Made by a program: the position numbers and the translations under genes. DNA of 64,000 nucleotides from Bacteroides nordii WAL 11050 = JCM 12987 (GTDB lineage Bacteria > Bacteroidota > Bacteroidia > Bacteroidales > Bacteroidaceae): positions 1 through 64,000 of the forward strand of contig BAJA01000007.1 in assembly GCA_000613465.1 (NCBI GenBank), given 5' to 3'. Positions 1 to 8,910 of the stretch are shown here, piece after piece; position 1 is the first letter of the stretch; every line of letters begins with the position of its first letter. Under the pieces are notes generated by a model that was not told the origin of the DNA, ran no database searches, and worked only from the letters and a program-made list of their open reading frames with translations.

Positions 1-1
1 C

Positions 2-262
2 TATCTGTTCCGTCATCTTCGCTACACTTATACTTATGACAATGAAAACCGTGTAGTTTGTAAAGAAGCTGCAAAATGGGATAGCGTGAAAGAGGCTTGG
101 ACTCCTTATTTCAAACTTGATATCACTTACAATACCAATGAGGTTGAAATGAATTATGCTCTTTGGAATGCCGGAAGTCGTACTTTCGATAAGAATATGG
201 AAAAGAGCACTTATGCACTGAATGACGGTAATGCTGTTCGCCTTTTGGCAAGTGTAAAATGA
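2..262 (+). CDS. DUF3836-like protein, C-terminal part (5' end outside window)
   Basis: An open frame runs from base 2 to a TGA at 260-262 and encodes 86 residues. It is rich in Tyr, Trp and Asn, with a pattern of short beta-strand-like segments (YTYDNENRV, then KWD..W.PYFKLDITYN). This looks like the C-terminal half of the small secreted DUF3836 proteins of Bacteroides, whose function is unknown. The start codon and any signal peptide lie left of the window. It ends facing a candidate small RNA on the other strand. The family call is from recall of the motif pattern; a different small Bacteroides beta-repeat protein remains possible. Confidence 0.5.
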   Translation, partial: YLFRHLRYTYTYDNENRVVCKEAAKWDSVKEAWTPYFKLDITYNTNEVEMNYALWNAGSRTFDKNMEKSTYALNDGNAVRLLASVK

Positions 263-284
263 GATAAAGAAAAGGTACGGACAT

Positions 285-347
285 AAAAAAAGGAGCAACG
301 CCTTGCTCCAACCTTTGTTAACCTTAAATCTAATACTATGAAAAACA
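285..347 (-). ncRNA. Candidate small RNA with intrinsic terminator
   Basis: Read on the minus strand, a short unit is delimited by a strong promoter and a textbook terminator. The -7 box TACATTTG (360-353) and -33 TTTG (383-380) are 19 bp apart. About 40 nt after the expected start comes the stem GGAGCAA/TTGCTCC (309-292, 4-nt loop) followed by seven T residues (291-285). The predicted transcript is about 63 nt with no useful reading frame. It is convergent with the DUF3836 gene. The stretch 263-581 holds this unit and the mutS promoter and no other gene that I can see. I have the impression that the core recurs in Bacteroides genomes, but cannot verify it here. Confidence 0.55.
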
Positions 348-352
348 CATTG

Positions 353-383
353 CAAATGTACGGCTTTTGGCGGTATCTGCAAA
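353..383 (-). promoter_or_regulatory. Bacteroides-type promoter of the candidate sRNA
   Basis: The minus strand carries TTTG at 383-380 and TACATTTG at 360-353 with 19 bp between them. This matches the Bacteroides primary-sigma consensus TTTG-N19-21-TAnnTTTG. The predicted start is near 347. Confidence 0.6.
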
Positions 384-527
384 TAATCCAAGAAAAATAG
401 TATGTTTTATAACACGTTTTAAGAATATTGTGCGGGTTGTTAATAATTCAGGAGCTTGTTTAAAGACTTTTTTACTATAAGATAACCAAATAAATCTTGG
501 TGTTGACGGGATGGTAGATTAGTGGGA

Positions 528-551
528 AATCAGTATCTTTGCCCACTGATT
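528..551 (+). promoter_or_regulatory. mutS promoter -7 box within an inverted repeat
   Basis: TATCTTTG at 534-541 fits the Bacteroides -7 box; no convincing -33 TTTG is present at the usual distance. The box lies in an inverted repeat, AATCAGT (528-534) and ACTGATT (545-551). A start near 548 would exclude the upstream ATG at 522 as the mutS start. Confidence 0.45.
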
Positions 552-581
552 ACTGAATTAAAAAAGAAGAGGAGACTACCT

Positions 582-3196
582 GTGAGCAACGATATTGAAC
601 TAACCCCTATGATGAAACAGTTCCTTGACCTGAAAGCAAAACACCCGGACGCGGTGATGCTGTTTCGATGCGGGGACTTCTACGAAACTTATTCAACAGA
701 TGCAATTATTGCAGCTGAGATACTGGGAATTACCCTGACTAAACGCGCCAATGGAAAAGGAAAGACTATTGAGATGGCCGGTTTTCCTCATCATGCGCTG
801 GATACCTATTTACCAAAACTGGTTCGTGCCGGTAAACGTGTAGCTATCTGTGATCAGTTGGAAGATCCGAAGATGACGAAGAAACTGGTGAAACGCGGCA
901 TTACAGAACTGGTTACTCCGGGTGTGTCTATCAATGATAATATTCTCAACTATAAAGAAAATAATTTCCTTGCCGCAGTGCATTTTGGCAAATCAGCCTG
1001 TGGTATTGCCTTTCTTGATATCTCTACCGGTGAATTCCTGACGGCAGAGGGACCTTTCGATTATGTGGATAAGCTGCTCAATAATTTTGGTCCCAAAGAA
1101 GTACTCTTTGAACGCGGCAAACGTGGTATGTTCGAGGGTAACTTTGGAAGTAAATTCTTCACTTTCGAACTGGACGACTGGGTTTTTACCGAAACGACTT
1201 CCCGTGAGAAACTGCTGAAACATTTTGAGACGAAAAATCTGAAAGGTTTTGGTGTGGAACATCTGAAGAATGGTACAATTGCTTCGGGTGCTATCCTGCA
1301 ATATTTAGATATGACACAGCATACACAGATTGGTCATATTACCTCGCTGGCCCGCATTGAAGAAGATAAGTATGTGCGTATGGACAAATTTACCGTACGT
1401 ATCTCGAGCTTATCGGCAGTATGAATGATGGCGGCAGCAGTTTGCTCAATGTCATTGATAAAACGATTAGTCCGATGGGAGCCCGTTTGCTGAAGCGCTG
1501 GATGGTATTTCCATTGAAGGATGAAAAGCCGATTAACGACCGCTTGAATGTAGTGGAGTATTTCTTTCGCGAACCGGAATTTAAAGAACTGATTGAGGAG
1601 CAGCTGCATCTGATAGGAGATTTGGAGCGTATTATTTCGAAAGTGGCGGTAGGACGTGTGTCACCGCGCGAAGTAGTACAGTTAAAAATAGCTTTGCAGG
1701 CTATCGAGCCTATAAAAGAAGCTTGCCTGCAGGCAGATAATGCCAGTCTGAACCGGATAGGAGAGCAGTTGAATCTCTGTATTTCTATACGTGACCGGAT
1801 AAGTAAGGAAATCAACAATGATCCTCCTTTATTGATAAACAAAGGAGGCGTGATTCAAAGTGGGGTAAATGCCGAGTTGGACGAACTGAGACAAATAGCC
1901 TATTCGGGCAAAGATTACCTTTTGAAGATACAGCAACGTGAAAGTGAACAGACAGGGATTCCAAGTCTGAAGATTGCTTATAATAGTGTATTTGGTTACT
2001 ATATAGAGGTACGCAATGTACACAAAGATAAAGTACCTCAGGAGTGGATTCGCAAACAGACGCTGGTCAATGCGGAGCGTTACATCACTCAGGAGTTAAA
2101 AGAGTACGAAGAGAAAATACTTGGGGCAGAAGATAAGATTCTGGTGCTTGAGACCCGGCTTTATACGGAGCTGGTACAAGCTTTGAGTGAATTTATTCCT
2201 GCCATCCAGATTAACGCCAATCAGGTAGCGCGTATCGACTGTTTATTGGCATTTGCCAATGTAGCACGTGAGAATAACTATATTCGCCCGGTAATTGAAG
2301 ACAATGACGTACTGGATATCCGTCAGGGGCGTCATCCGGTGATTGAGAAGCAGCTTCCGATAGGTGAGAAATACATTGCCAATGATGTGATGCTGGATAG
2401 CACAACGCAGCAGATTATTATTATTACGGGTCCCAATATGGCCGGTAAATCTGCTCTTTTGCGTCAGACGGCATTAATAACTTTGCTGGCTCAAATCGGT
2501 TCTTTTGTTCCTGCCGAAAGTGCTCACATCGGATTGGTAGATAAGATTTTCACCCGGGTGGGAGCCAGTGATAATATCTCCGTTGGCGAATCTACGTTTA
2601 TGGTAGAGATGAATGAGGCGGCGGATATTCTGAATAACGTTTCTTCGAGAAGTCTTGTACTGTTTGATGAGTTGGGGCGTGGAACCTCTACCTATGATGG
2701 TATTTCGATAGCCTGGGCCATTGTAGAGTATATTCATGAGCATCCTAAAGCAAAAGCACGTACTCTTTTTGCTACGCACTATCATGAACTGAATGAGATG
2801 GAGAAATCTTTCAAGCGGATAAAGAATTATAATGTATCGGTGAAAGAGGTTGACAATAGAGTTATTTTTCTTCGTAAACTGGAACGTGGTGGTAGCGAGC
2901 ATTCCTTCGGTATTCATGTAGCTAAGATGGCAGGTATGCCGAAAAGTATTGTGAAGCGTGCCAATGAAATTCTGAAGCAGCTTGAATCGGACAATCGTCA
3001 GCAAGGCATTTCCGGTAAACCATTAGGTGAGGTAAGTGAGAACAGGGGAGGAATGCAGTTGAGTTTCTTCCAGTTGGACGACCCTATATTGTGCCAAATC
3101 AGAGATGAGATACTCAATCTGGATGTGAATAACCTTACTCCGATTGAGGCACTCAACAAGCTGAGTGATATAAAGAAGATAGTGAGAGGGAGATAA
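582..3196 (+). CDS. mutS: DNA mismatch repair protein MutS, interrupted by a one-base deletion
   Basis: MutS recognises mismatches and small loops and starts methyl-independent repair as a dimeric ATPase. The N-terminal mismatch-recognition domain is clear, with LFRCGDFYE (the Phe-x-Glu contact region) and TPGVSIND. The C-terminal ATPase has the Walker A motif GPNMAGKS, then [11 protein letters not shown] and FATHYHEL. I chose GTG at 582 because GGAG sits 7 bases upstream, because the promoter -7 box lies after the ATG at 522, and because family proteins begin just before the [11 protein letters not shown] motif. One base is missing near 1401 (about residue 274, between TVR and LELIGSMN). Restoring it gives 871 residues, normal length. 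As written the gene is split into a 5' frame ending at 1424 and a 3' frame beginning near 1403. Confidence 0.95.
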
Positions 3197-3283
3197 TCGC
3201 TCCAACTAATATGGAAGCAATGGCACTGAACCGGGGTTCCAGAATGGATGGCACTTTATTGAGCCATGGTATGGCGACTGCAT

Positions 3284-4146
3284 TTATTCAACATAAATCA
3301 TCTTTTTCGTCATTCCCCCGTCGATAGTAATGTTTTCGCCATTGATAAAATCGTTCTCCTCCTGGCTGAGGAACAGGCACATTCGGGCGATATCCTCCGG
3401 TTTCCCTACTCTCCCCGAAGGGTGTTGTGTATGATCTTCCGTCCGGAGTTGTTCATAGTCATGATTCTGTATCCAGCCCGGTGCAATGGAGTTGACAGTA
3501 ATGTGCCATTCGGAAAGTGAAACTGCCAATGCGTGGTCAATGAGTAAATACCACCTTTGGAGGCTGCATATCCTTCACTTCCGGGCTCGCTCATCAGGTA
3601 GCGGGTTGAACAGATATTGATAATTCTTCCGAACGGGTTGCGGGAAGGTTGCGATTTACGATGGATAGCCAGCAGCCGGGAAGTGATGAATGCCGGACGC
3701 AGGTTTACAGAAAGGATATTATCAAAATCGTCTATACTTGTTTCGGTAATGGGAGAGAATTTGCTGACACCTGCATTATTGACAATTATATCGATATCAC
3801 CCCAAACCAGGAAGATACGTTGCATGCAACGCTCAAGGGATTCCTGATCGCTTACGTCGACTTGGTAAAATACGGTTCCGGTTTCTTTGGCCAGTTGTTG
3901 TCCTGCCGTTTCGTTCTTATCGCAAAATGCTACGCGGTAACCTGCATTGCAAAATGCCTGTACGATGGCTTTACCTATTCCTTCAGCTCCTCCGGTTACG
4001 AATACCCGTTTTTTCTTTTCCGTGATGGGTGGGACTGATTTATTCTGTTGACTGATTGCTGGTTTACCATATTTCCGGGCTTTCTCCCAGGCAGCTTTTC
4101 TTGCTTCGTACTCTTCGCGTTGTTTTTCTATATAATTATCTGCCAT
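3284..4146 (-). CDS. SDR-family oxidoreductase, interrupted by a one-base deletion
   Basis: This is a classical short-chain dehydrogenase/reductase using NAD(P)H; the substrate is unknown. A charged N-terminal extension of about 40 residues precedes the Rossmann motif TGGAEGIGKA. NNAG, the catalytic Tyr-x3-Lys in GYAASKGG, and a GRVGKPEDIA...GENITIDGG tail follow. The minus frame breaks at 3535-3536, where GG on the plus strand should be GGG; with one base restored the protein is 287 residues. ATG at 4146 is preferred over TTG at 4152. It is convergent with mutS, and the 87 bases between them show no clear terminator. It follows the CAT-like gene by 82 bases and could be last in that leftward run. 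Confidence 0.85.
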
Positions 4147-4228
4147 AAACAAGTTTGTTTAATATACGGATATAACATTAACCTATAGCTTTTCTTGTGT
4201 TCGTAAATGCCTGTTGAGAAGCCAGGCT

Positions 4229-4870
4229 TCATCTCAAGAAATCTTCCACTTTCTTATAAAACAGTGAAAGATGATGTCCGTCTATAAACCCATGGTGAAT
4301 AGTCATTGCAATTGGCATTACTAATTTACCCTCTTTTAATATTGCTTTTCCTGCATTCATCAAAGGGTAATTACTACCATGACGATGTTCTTGTGTACAG
4401 GTCAGTGAGGTGAAATATAAGTCGGGAGTAGCACTTAACAATATAACATCAAGCAGGTCTTTGCCACCCACTTTTTCCATGTCATACGGGTCTCCATCAG
4501 GGTTGATGGCATCTATGGCCAATTTGGCTTCCGCATAAAAGGCATTGAAATCTTTGTTCCATGACAGACGGATGGTGAAGAAACGTCCGTTTTCTTTTAC
4601 TTTTATAGGGGTCAACATATCTACGTTGTCGAAATAGACTACATTGCCTTTTGCATCTATGCGAAAGCGAAACTCCGGTATTTCATTCACGGCACGCAAC
4701 ACGGCGTAGAGATAGTGGAGGAAGAATGATTGTCCTGCGGCTTTGGCACGGGCTTTGGCTCCTCCGCACTCTACTTCTGAGGTAATGGAAATAGTGGGGT
4801 TCTGAAAACTTTTGAAAAACTCATAATTACTTTTCCGTTCCCAGGTTTCTATGTCTATGATATGCTTCAT
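4229..4870 (-). CDS. Chloramphenicol acetyltransferase-like (CAT fold) acyltransferase
   Basis: A 213-residue cytoplasmic protein of the trimeric CAT family, which moves acetyl groups from acetyl-CoA to hydroxyls. The active-site motif HHxxxDG is intact as [10 protein letters not shown], with catalytic His about residue 193 and structural Asp 197. The length is the family norm. Its start overlaps the lgt stop by 4 bases, so it is translationally coupled to a core lipoprotein gene. That chromosomal setting argues against a mobile chloramphenicol-resistance gene. The natural substrate is unknown and resistance cannot be asserted from sequence. Confidence 0.8.
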   Translation of the reverse strand: MKHIIDIETWERKSNYEFFKSFQNPTISITSEVECGGAKARAKAAGQSFFLHYLYAVLRAVNEIPEFRFRIDAKGNVVYFDNVDMLTPIKVKENGRFFTIRLSWNKDFNAFYAEAKLAIDAINPDGDPYDMEKVGGKDLLDVILLSATPDLYFTSLTCTQEHRHGSNYPLMNAGKAILKEGKLVMPIAMTIHHGFIDGHHLSLFYKKVEDFLR

Positions 4871-5709
4871 TTTTTGATGGATTTCCTGTCATAAAAGAAC
4901 ATGAAATAGAGGCCGATGATCACAAATGGGATACTCAGCCATTGCCCCATGTTGAGGCTCATATTGTCTTCAAAGCTAACCTGATTTTCTTTTAAGAACT
5001 CAACGAAGAAGCGGAATACAAAGATAGCTGTCAGACAGAGTCCGAAAAAGAAGCCGCGGTGTAGCTTTTTGTTATAGAACTTATAAAGATAGATCATCAC
5101 CAGGAAAAGCAGGAAATAAGCGATAGCTTCGTAAAGTTGTGCCGGATGGCGTGGAAGCATATCTGTACGCTCAAAAACGAAAGCCCAGGGTACATCGGTC
5201 GGTTTACCAATGATTTCAGAGTTCATCAGGTTGGCCAGGCGGATACAGCAGGCAGTGATGGGAGTAGCTACAGCAATCATATCTACTACATCCATATAAT
5301 GCATTTTCATTTTACGGCAATAGAGCCAGAGGGCAATCATCAGTCCTAACGTTCCACCGTGGCTGGCAAGCCCTTCATAACCTGTGAATTTCCAACCTCC
5401 GTCGGGCAGGAATCTGATAGGAAGTATCATTTCCCAGAATCCCCGGAAACTGGTGAGATAGGTCTGAGGATCATAAAATATACAATGTCCCAGTCGGGCT
5501 CCAATCAGAATACCAAAGAAGCAATAGAAAAACAGGGGCTCAAATTTCTTTTCACTTATCTTTTTATCCCGGAACTGATAGTGAACTATCACATAGGCCA
5601 GAAAGATACCAACGGCCCACAATAGTCCGTAATAGCGAACGGGAAGTCCGAAGAGGTTGAACAATTCGGGGTTCGGGTTCCAGTTGATCGATAATAAAAT
5701 GGTATTCAT
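4867..5709 (-). CDS. lgt: Prolipoprotein diacylglyceryl transferase
   Basis: Lgt moves diacylglycerol from phosphatidylglycerol to the lipobox cysteine of preprolipoproteins, the first step in making lipoproteins such as the SusD proteins in this window. The 280-residue protein has about seven hydrophobic segments. It shows the family signatures [21 protein letters not shown] (the conserved His-Gly-Gly) and [13 protein letters not shown]. It ends in a Lys-rich tail (YDRKSIKK). It lies 17 bases downstream of the panE-like gene and overlaps the CAT-like gene by 4 bases, so the four leftward genes ychF, panE, lgt and CAT-like probably share a transcript. Confidence 0.93.
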   Translation of the reverse strand: MNTILLSINWNPNPELFNLFGLPVRYYGLLWAVGIFLAYVIVHYQFRDKKISEKKFEPLFFYCFFGILIGARLGHCIFYDPQTYLTSFRGFWEMILPIRFLPDGGWKFTGYEGLASHGGTLGLMIALWLYCRKMKMHYMDVVDMIAVATPITACCIRLANLMNSEIIGKPTDVPWAFVFERTDMLPRHPAQLYEAIAYFLLFLVMIYLYKFYNKKLHRGFFFGLCLTAIFVFRFFVEFLKENQVSFEDNMSLNMGQWLSIPFVIIGLYFMFFYDRKSIKK

Positions 5710-5726
5710 AATGATTGAGTTTAATT

Positions 5727-6635
5727 TTATATTCTGAATTTCTTGGCTACTTCCTGATAGGTAGGCACTTCTATTCCCTGTTCTTCGGCAGCTGTTATCA
5801 TGTCAAAAAGCAACCCTTGTATTTCGGATTGATGTCCTTTCTCCATATCTTTCTGCATGGATGCGGTACTTTGTGGGTCGAGTTTATCAATTACTTTGAG
5901 ATTGTAGGTAACGGGGTCTTCGGAGAATTCGATACCGAGTTTCTTTCCTAACATGGCACTTTCGGTAGACAGGCCTATGAAAGTATCACGTATTTTACCC
6001 GGCTTTTGCACTTCGCCCATGGGAACATTGAAATAAGCCCCAGTGACAGCCATGGCCGAGATAAAGGACCACTTGACAAATGTATCCCGTTGGATATCCG
6101 GTGACAGATCTACTTTTATTCCGCTTTCTACCAGATCGTCACGTACGGCTTCAAGCAGTCCGGCGGGTACGTTTGTGCCTTTATGCGCTCCATATACCAA
6201 ACGGAAAATGGTTCCCATCTGAGTGATTTCTCCCGGGGCGGATACGAACCCTACAATGTAAATACAACCATCCAGAACGGTTACGCCCGGAACAAGGCGC
6301 TGAATACGTGGACCTGTACCGTAAACATTGAGTATGGGAATTACGATTGTTTGTTCATGAGAAGCCCGTTTTATCAGATCTGTGATAGAGTCGACAGAAT
6401 AGCCTTTGACACAAACGAATATTACGTCTGCTTTTCCAGTATACTCTTCTGCTGTGCAAGCTTTCACTGGAATGGTATGATTGCCTTTCAGATCTGACTT
6501 TAGTGTCAACCCATTGTTCTGTATAGCTTCCAGGTGCGCCCCACGGGCTATACAGGTAGCATCCTTTCCGTTCAGTGCAAGGAAGGCAGCAATACTGCCT
6601 CCCACACCTCCGGTTCCTGCTATAAGATAATTCAT
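5727..6635 (-). CDS. panE: 2-dehydropantoate 2-reductase (ketopantoate reductase)
   Basis: The ketopantoate reductase family reduces 2-dehydropantoate to pantoate with NADPH in coenzyme A synthesis. The 302-residue protein opens with the Rossmann motif GTGGVGG. It has the middle VFVCVKGY strand with the family Lys, and a C-terminal helical domain with SMQKDMEKG and a conserved Glu (QSEIQGL). It begins 3 bases after the ychF stop. Many family members act on other 2-keto acids, so the exact substrate is inferred. Confidence 0.85.
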   Translation of the reverse strand: MNYLIAGTGGVGGSIAAFLALNGKDATCIARGAHLEAIQNNGLTLKSDLKGNHTIPVKACTAEEYTGKADVIFVCVKGYSVDSITDLIKRASHEQTIVIPILNVYGTGPRIQRLVPGVTVLDGCIYIVGFVSAPGEITQMGTIFRLVYGAHKGTNVPAGLLEAVRDDLVESGIKVDLSPDIQRDTFVKWSFISAMAVTGAYFNVPMGEVQKPGKIRDTFIGLSTESAMLGKKLGIEFSEDPVTYNLKVIDKLDPQSTASMQKDMEKGHQSEIQGLLFDMITAAEEQGIEVPTYQEVAKKFRI

Positions 6636-6638
6636 TCT

Positions 6639-7742
6639 TTATACGTTAAAACGGAAATGCATGATATCTCCGTCCTGTACTACATATTCTTTTCCTTCCA
6701 CACCCAATTTACCGGCTTCTTTCACGGCAGCTTCTGAGCCATACCGGATAAAATCATCATATTTGATAACCTCTGCACGGATAAATCCTTTTTCAAAGTC
6801 GGTATGGATTACTCCCGCACACTGGGGTGCTTTCCAGCCTTTTTCATAAGTCCAGGCACGTACTTCCTGTACACCGGCTGTAAAATAAGTTTCCAGATTC
6901 AATAATTTATAAGCCGATTTGATAAGCCGGGCTACCCCTGATTCTTCCAGTCCTACTTCGGCAAGGAACATCTGGCGGTCTTCGTAAGTCTCCAGTTCGG
7001 CAATATCCGATTCTGTTTTGGCAGCAACAATAAGAATTTCTGCATCTTCATCTTTTACTGCTTCGCGAACCATGTCTACATATTTGTTTCCGTTTACGGC
7101 GCTTGCTTCGTCCACGTTGCAAACATACATTACCGGTTTGCTGGTAAGCAGAAAGAGTTCACGGGCAATTTTCTGTTCGTCTTTGGTTTCAAACTTTACA
7201 GTGCGGGCCGATTTTCCCTGCTCCAATGCTTCTTTGTATTTAACGAGAATGTCATAAGTCTGTTTGGCAGTCTTATCACCTCCTGTTTGTGCTTGCTTTT
7301 GTACTTTCTGTATACGTGCGTCAATTGTGTCGAGGTCTTTCAACTGTAGTTCATAGTCAATAATCTCTTTGTCACGCACAGGATTTACACTTCCGTCTAC
7401 ATGTGTTACATTATCATCATCAAAGCAACGAAGTACATGCAGGATGGCATCTGTTTCACGAATGTTTGCGAGAAACTTATTACCTAATCCTTCACCTTTA
7501 CTGGCACCTTTTACCAGTCCGGCGATATCTACAATTTCTACGGTAGTAGGTACAATTCGTTGTGGATGTACCAGTTCTGCCAGTTTATTCAAACGTTCGT
7601 CCGGAACAGTGATTACACCTACATTCGGTTCTATTGTACAAAAAGGGAAGTTTGCCGCTTGTGCTTTCGCGTTCGACAAACAGTTGAAAAGTGTCGACTT
7701 TCCTACGTTGGGAAGTCCGACAATACCACATTGCAATGCCAT
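6639..7742 (-). CDS. ychF: Redox-regulated ATPase YchF (Obg-like, OLA1 family)
   Basis: YchF is a universally conserved P-loop protein of the Obg group that prefers ATP over GTP and associates with ribosomes. The 367-residue protein has G1 GLPNVGKST near residues 8-16, G3 DIAGLVKGA, an NVDE motif in the position that alters base preference, and a C-terminal TGS-like domain ending VVQDGDIMHFRFNV. Length and domain order are normal. It is the first gene of the leftward run and has its own promoter box at 7818-7811. Confidence 0.96.
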   Translation of the reverse strand: MALQCGIVGLPNVGKSTLFNCLSNAKAQAANFPFCTIEPNVGVITVPDERLNKLAELVHPQRIVPTTVEIVDIAGLVKGASKGEGLGNKFLANIRETDAILHVLRCFDDDNVTHVDGSVNPVRDKEIIDYELQLKDLDTIDARIQKVQKQAQTGGDKTAKQTYDILVKYKEALEQGKSARTVKFETKDEQKIARELFLLTSKPVMYVCNVDEASAVNGNKYVDMVREAVKDEDAEILIVAAKTESDIAELETYEDRQMFLAEVGLEESGVARLIKSAYKLLNLETYFTAGVQEVRAWTYEKGWKAPQCAGVIHTDFEKGFIRAEVIKYDDFIRYGSEAAVKEAGKLGVEGKEYVVQDGDIMHFRFNV

Positions 7743-7810
7743 TTATCTATTTCGTTATTATATTTATTATCAATGCCTGTGAACAGTACGTTCTGTTTAT
7801 AATATGTCTG

Positions 7811-7818
7811 CAAAGATA
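7811..7818 (-). promoter_or_regulatory. -7 box upstream of ychF
   Basis: The minus strand reads TATCTTTG at 7818-7811, a perfect Bacteroides -7 box, 69 bases before the ychF start. The -33 region is only T-rich. This box and the next one are divergent within the 364-base gap 7743-8106. Confidence 0.5.
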
Positions 7819-7919
7819 ACTATTCTTTTAAAAATACAGGTGATAACGTCTTAAAAAAGGGTTATATGTGAGTTGTACTGTCCGGTGTGTACTTTTGGAA
7901 GAAATAACTGAAACTTTCT

Positions 7920-7949
7920 TTTGTTATCGGGATATATTCGTTATCTTTG
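7920..7949 (+). promoter_or_regulatory. Promoter of the HU-like gene
   Basis: TTTG (7920-7923), an 18-bp spacer and TATCTTTG (7942-7949) match the Bacteroides promoter within one base of spacing. The predicted start, near 7956, lies just ahead of the 23-bp repeat array, so the array would be transcribed. Confidence 0.55.
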
Positions 7950-7967
7950 TAGGAAGCATTGTACGAC

Positions 7968-8059
7968 ATGCACATCTGGGACATGCCGACATGCACATGT
8001 CGTGCTGTACGAGATGTACATGTCATACTGCACGAGATGTACATGTCGTACATCGTTTT
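7968..8059 (+). repeat. Four-unit 23-bp tandem array in the HU-gene leader
   Basis: Four consecutive 23-bp units begin at 7968, 7991, 8014 and 8037. Units 2-4 follow the pattern ATGyACATGTCrTrC, usually followed by TGyACGAG. Each unit holds a near-palindrome such as ATGTACAT. The outer flanks also pair: 7961-7976 and 8036-8051 are complementary over 15 of 16 positions, so the leader RNA could form one long stem or several small ones. The array lies between the promoter at 7942 and the ATG at 8107. There are no unrelated spacers, so it is not a CRISPR. Confidence 0.75.
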
Positions 8060-8106
8060 GTTATAACCTTTAATACGTTTGATTACAACGTTTAATACGA
8101 AAGACT

Positions 8107-8595
8107 ATGGGATTGATTTATTTGGTAAGAAAGAAAAGATTCAGCACAGTAGAGGGATTTAAGGAACTCTATTACGCTGTACAGAAGAAGCTCCAGAAGC
8201 GTGGGGGTAAGAATGAAAATGACCTGGCAGATATGCTTTCTTCGCAAAGTGGCAGGAGTAAAGGTGATGTATTGAGTATACTTACCGATCTTCCTAAGGT
8301 GATGGAGGAAATATTGAAAAGCGGAGAGTCGGTCACTATTCGTGGACTCGGTTCGTTTCATGCAGCTGTTACGAGTGACGGTTTTGAGCATCCTGAGGAC
8401 GTACTTCCTCATGAGGTGCGCTTGTCCAGAGTGTACTTTGTGGCCGACCGCAGATTCACCAACCGTGTCGGCAAGATGAAATTCTTCCGTTATCCCTTGT
8501 CGAAGTATTTTCCGAAAAGTGCATTACGAGCAGAAACTTTAGTAAAAGAGGCTGAAGAAGAGTTCGAAGAAGACTTCGGACAAGGGGTGGAATAA
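8107..8595 (+). CDS. HU-family DNA-binding protein (Bacteroidales histone-like)
   Basis: A 162-residue member of the expanded Bacteroidales HU group. After the start comes a short family lead-in (YLVRKKR). Then the HU-type fold follows: a helical part with LADMLSSQSGRSKGDVLSILTDLPKVM, the strand VTIRGLGSFHAAV, and the arm/return strand region RVYFVADRRFTNRV. A C-terminal extension of about 35 residues ends in an acidic stretch (EAEEEFEEDFGQGVE), which classical HU lacks. It probably bends or coats DNA; a specific role is unknown. It stands alone after a repeat-containing leader. Confidence 0.8.
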   Translation: MGLIYLVRKKRFSTVEGFKELYYAVQKKLQKRGGKNENDLADMLSSQSGRSKGDVLSILTDLPKVMEEILKSGESVTIRGLGSFHAAVTSDGFEHPEDVLPHEVRLSRVYFVADRRFTNRVGKMKFFRYPLSKYFPKSALRAETLVKEAEEEFEEDFGQGVE

Positions 8596-8910
8596 TTAAA
8601 AGGGATTGCGAGTATACAGGTTTATCACAAAATTAACCGGAAGTTTCTATCGGGTGGACACTGGCTTGTTTTGCTGCATGACGTGATGTCTGTTGTTATG
8701 CATATCGCTTTATGTAATTATCTCTTGTGTACTTTTTTGTGTAAGAAGTGCACTGTTTCTGTACTTTTTTCTCTTTTCTTTAATTAATATGTAACACATC
8801 TGTCCTTATTTTTTTCTTTTCCGATCTATTGACAAGATTGCTAGCAAATGTTTTGTATTTCTCATATATTTTTGCGAATATTGCACCCATATCGTGTATC
8901 GGGAATTATT
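8596..8910 (+). other. Intergenic region between HU-like gene and PUL1 sigma gene
   Basis: This 315-base AT-rich gap holds a candidate terminator (8746-8770) and an isolated -7-like box TATTTTTG at 8867-8874, about 35 bases before the sigma gene. No -33 match is well placed. I see no gene, tRNA or long repeat in it. Confidence 0.5.
8746..8770 (+). terminator. Weak intrinsic terminator after the HU-like gene
   Basis: AAGTGCA (8746-8752) can pair with TGTACTT (8760-8766) with one G-U pair over a 7-base loop, and the stem runs into a T-rich tail. The stem is short, so this is tentative. Confidence 0.35.

Noticed and set aside
338..400. A 20-residue plus-strand frame beginning MKNTLQMYG
   Set aside because: It overlaps, in antisense, the promoter and 5' part of the minus-strand small RNA unit, whose sequence explains the conserved-looking features; it has no ribosome site.
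522..581. Extended N-terminus of MutS from ATG 522
   Set aside because: The promoter -7 box lies at 534-541 and the family N-terminus begins at 582, so this part is upstream DNA.
993..1301. Antisense open frames within mutS, SusC, rnr and other large genes
   Set aside because: They lack family features and lie fully within well-supported genes on the other strand.
1395..1425. Programmed ribosomal frameshift in mutS
   Set aside because: No slippery heptamer or following structure is seen, relatives are not known to use one, and fifteen other similar breaks exist in this window.
3197..3283. Small frame starting at 3211 and a hydrophobic minus-strand stretch after the SDR stop
   Set aside because: The first is under 40 residues with no ribosome site or family match, and the second has no start; neither is supported as a gene.
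4229..4870. Acquired chloramphenicol-resistance gene
   Set aside because: It is coupled to lgt by a 4-base overlap, with no mobile element nearby, so it is better described as a chromosomal CAT-like acyltransferase.
7961..8059. Possible CRISPR array
   Set aside because: Units are contiguous 23-bp repeats with no unrelated spacers, and no cas genes are near. The same holds for 30406-30497.
8596..8910. tRNA or structured RNA in the gap before PUL1
   Set aside because: No cloverleaf or conserved tRNA boxes are visible; the region is AT-rich with only a weak terminator.
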